A stretch of 64,000 nt of DNA, from contig NZ_NESH01000003.1 in the NCBI RefSeq assembly GCF_003063355.1, forward strand, positions 62,001-126,000, read 5' to 3'. Made by a program: the position numbers and the translations under genes. The notes under the pieces were generated by a model. That model was not told where the DNA came from and did not search any database. It was given only the letters and a program-made list of their open reading frames with translations. Source of the stretch: Limnohabitans sp. Bal53. GTDB taxonomy: Bacteria; Pseudomonadota; Gammaproteobacteria; Burkholderiales; Burkholderiaceae_C. Positions 63,178 through 64,000 of the stretch are shown here, in pieces; the first letter of the stretch is position 1; the number at the start of each line of letters is the position of its first letter.

Positions 63178-63936
63178 ATGAACTTGCTCGACATGAAAGG
63201 CCGCCACGCGGTCATCACCGGCGGTGCCACCGGCCTGGGTTTTGCCATTGCGCAGCGCATGCTGGCCTCGGGTGCCCGCGTCACCATTTGGGACCGCGAT
63301 GCCGCAGGCATGGTCCAAGCCGCTGAGCTATTGCGCCAAGGTCAGTTGGGCGCCGTGGTCAACACGGTCCAGGTGGATGTGGCAGACCACGCCTCGGTGG
63401 CGCAGGCCACTGCGCAAACCACCGCGCTGGCCGGCGTGGATGTGCTGGTCAACAGCGCGGGCATCACCGGCCCCAACGTCAAAGTGTGGGACTACCCGGT
63501 GGACGCCTGGAAGCAGGTGTTCGATGTGAACGTGCATGGCCTGTTCCATTGCTGCCGCGAACTCAGCGCCCACATGAAGGCGCGCAATTACGGCCGCATC
63601 GTCAACATCGCCTCGGTGGCGGGCAAAGACGGCAACCCCAATGCCAGCGCGTACAGTGCGAGCAAGGCGGCGGTGATTGGCCTGACCAAATCGCTGGGCA
63701 AAGAGCTGGCCGATACCGGTGTGCGCGTGAACTGTGTCACCCCGGCGGCTGTGAAGACGGCGATCTTTGATCAAATGACGCCCGAGCACATCCAGTTCAT
63801 GCTCTCCAAGATTCCGATGGCCCGCTTTGGCGAGCCCGAAGAAGTCGCCGCCATGGTGACCTGGCTGAGCACGGAAGAATGTTCCTTCTCCACCGGCGCG
63901 GTCTTTGACCTGTCGGGTGGCCGTTCCACTTATTGA
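63178..63936 (+). CDS. SDR-family oxidoreductase
   Basis: A second short-chain dehydrogenase, of 252 residues, lies 20 bp after the first. It has GGATGLGFAIA, the catalytic NIASVAGKDGN and YSASKAAVIGLTKSLGKEL and ends FSTGAVFDLSGGRSTY. It may oxidise the free sugar (for example fucose or arabinose dehydrogenase) or a pathway intermediate. The operon position suggests a sugar-acid substrate, but the two SDRs cannot be told apart by role with certainty. Confidence 0.83.
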   Translation: MNLLDMKGRHAVITGGATGLGFAIAQRMLASGARVTIWDRDAAGMVQAAELLRQGQLGAVVNTVQVDVADHASVAQATAQTTALAGVDVLVNSAGITGPNVKVWDYPVDAWKQVFDVNVHGLFHCCRELSAHMKARNYGRIVNIASVAGKDGNPNASAYSASKAAVIGLTKSLGKELADTGVRVNCVTPAAVKTAIFDQMTPEHIQFMLSKIPMARFGEPEEVAAMVTWLSTEECSFSTGAVFDLSGGRSTY

Positions 63937-63962
63937 TTTTGTTCAAGCACTGAAAGGTATTT

Positions 63963-64000
63963 ATGAAACTCGTTCGTTATGGCCAACCCGGCAAAGAGAA
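63963..64000 (+). CDS. FAH-family hydrolase, 5' end only
   Basis: The last 38 bp encode MKLVRYGQPGKE, the usual opening of fumarylacetoacetate-hydrolase-family proteins of the ureidoglycolate lyase/2,4-diketo-3-deoxy-L-fuconate hydrolase type. It starts at an ATG after AAAGG. The rest is outside the window. Such a hydrolase would cleave the diketo acid to pyruvate and a hydroxy acid. Confidence 0.62.
   Translation, partial: MKLVRYGQPGKE

Overview
This 64 kb window looks like chromosome from a Burkholderiales betaproteobacterium, most likely a Comamonadaceae member of the Limnohabitans/Rhodoferax type. The basis is high GC outside a few low-GC gaps, homoprotocatechuate genes, fused isobutyryl-CoA mutase, malate synthase G, TRAP-type sugar-acid uptake, and two families of dispersed palindromic repeats. 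The genus is inferred from gene content. No tRNA, rRNA, CRISPR array or complete insertion sequence was seen.

Layout. 1-3.6 kb: the leftward homoprotocatechuate operon hpaR-hpaG1-hpaG2-hpaE, with hpaE cut by the window edge. 3.9-9.1 kb: a hybrid sensor kinase, a nitronate monooxygenase and radA. 9.1-14.9 kb: glcD, a proXWV-type betaine importer and a LysR regulator. 14.9-28 kb: housekeeping and central metabolism (purU, a LysM protein, a rhodanese-like protein, an omega-aminotransferase, an AbrB-type membrane protein, HMG-CoA lyase, glcB, a class II amidotransferase, gshB, amn).

28.5-39.8 kb is the irregular part. It holds an OmpA-domain protein, a 1558-residue BapA-like repeat adhesin that stops inside a repeat, the 3' half of a beta-keto acid cleavage enzyme gene, a DUF4143 ATPase flanked by a 68-bp duplication, a VapBC module, a detached 3' piece of icmF, and a coupled DUF898/M48 protease pair next to intact icmF. 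I read this as a hotspot where modules were inserted by recombination and left broken or duplicated gene ends.

43-51.6 kb: a rhodanese, an M23 peptidase/bactofilin pair, coaX, a phasin and TetR gene, rfbB and rfbD, argB and slmA. rfbB carries an in-frame piece of a genome-dispersed palindrome, and the same repeat fills the rfbB-rfbD gap.

51.6-64 kb: a sugar-acid catabolic region. A leftward set (gntR, TRAP dctPQM, uxaA, an Ldh-family dehydrogenase, uxuB, manD) faces a rightward set (enolase-superfamily dehydratase, two SDRs, the start of an FAH-family hydrolase). A FadR-type palindrome lies between them. Together they suggest uptake of hexuronates or aldonates, conversion to 2-keto-3-deoxy acids, and a parallel non-phosphorylating branch that oxidises and cleaves a 2-keto-3-deoxy acid.
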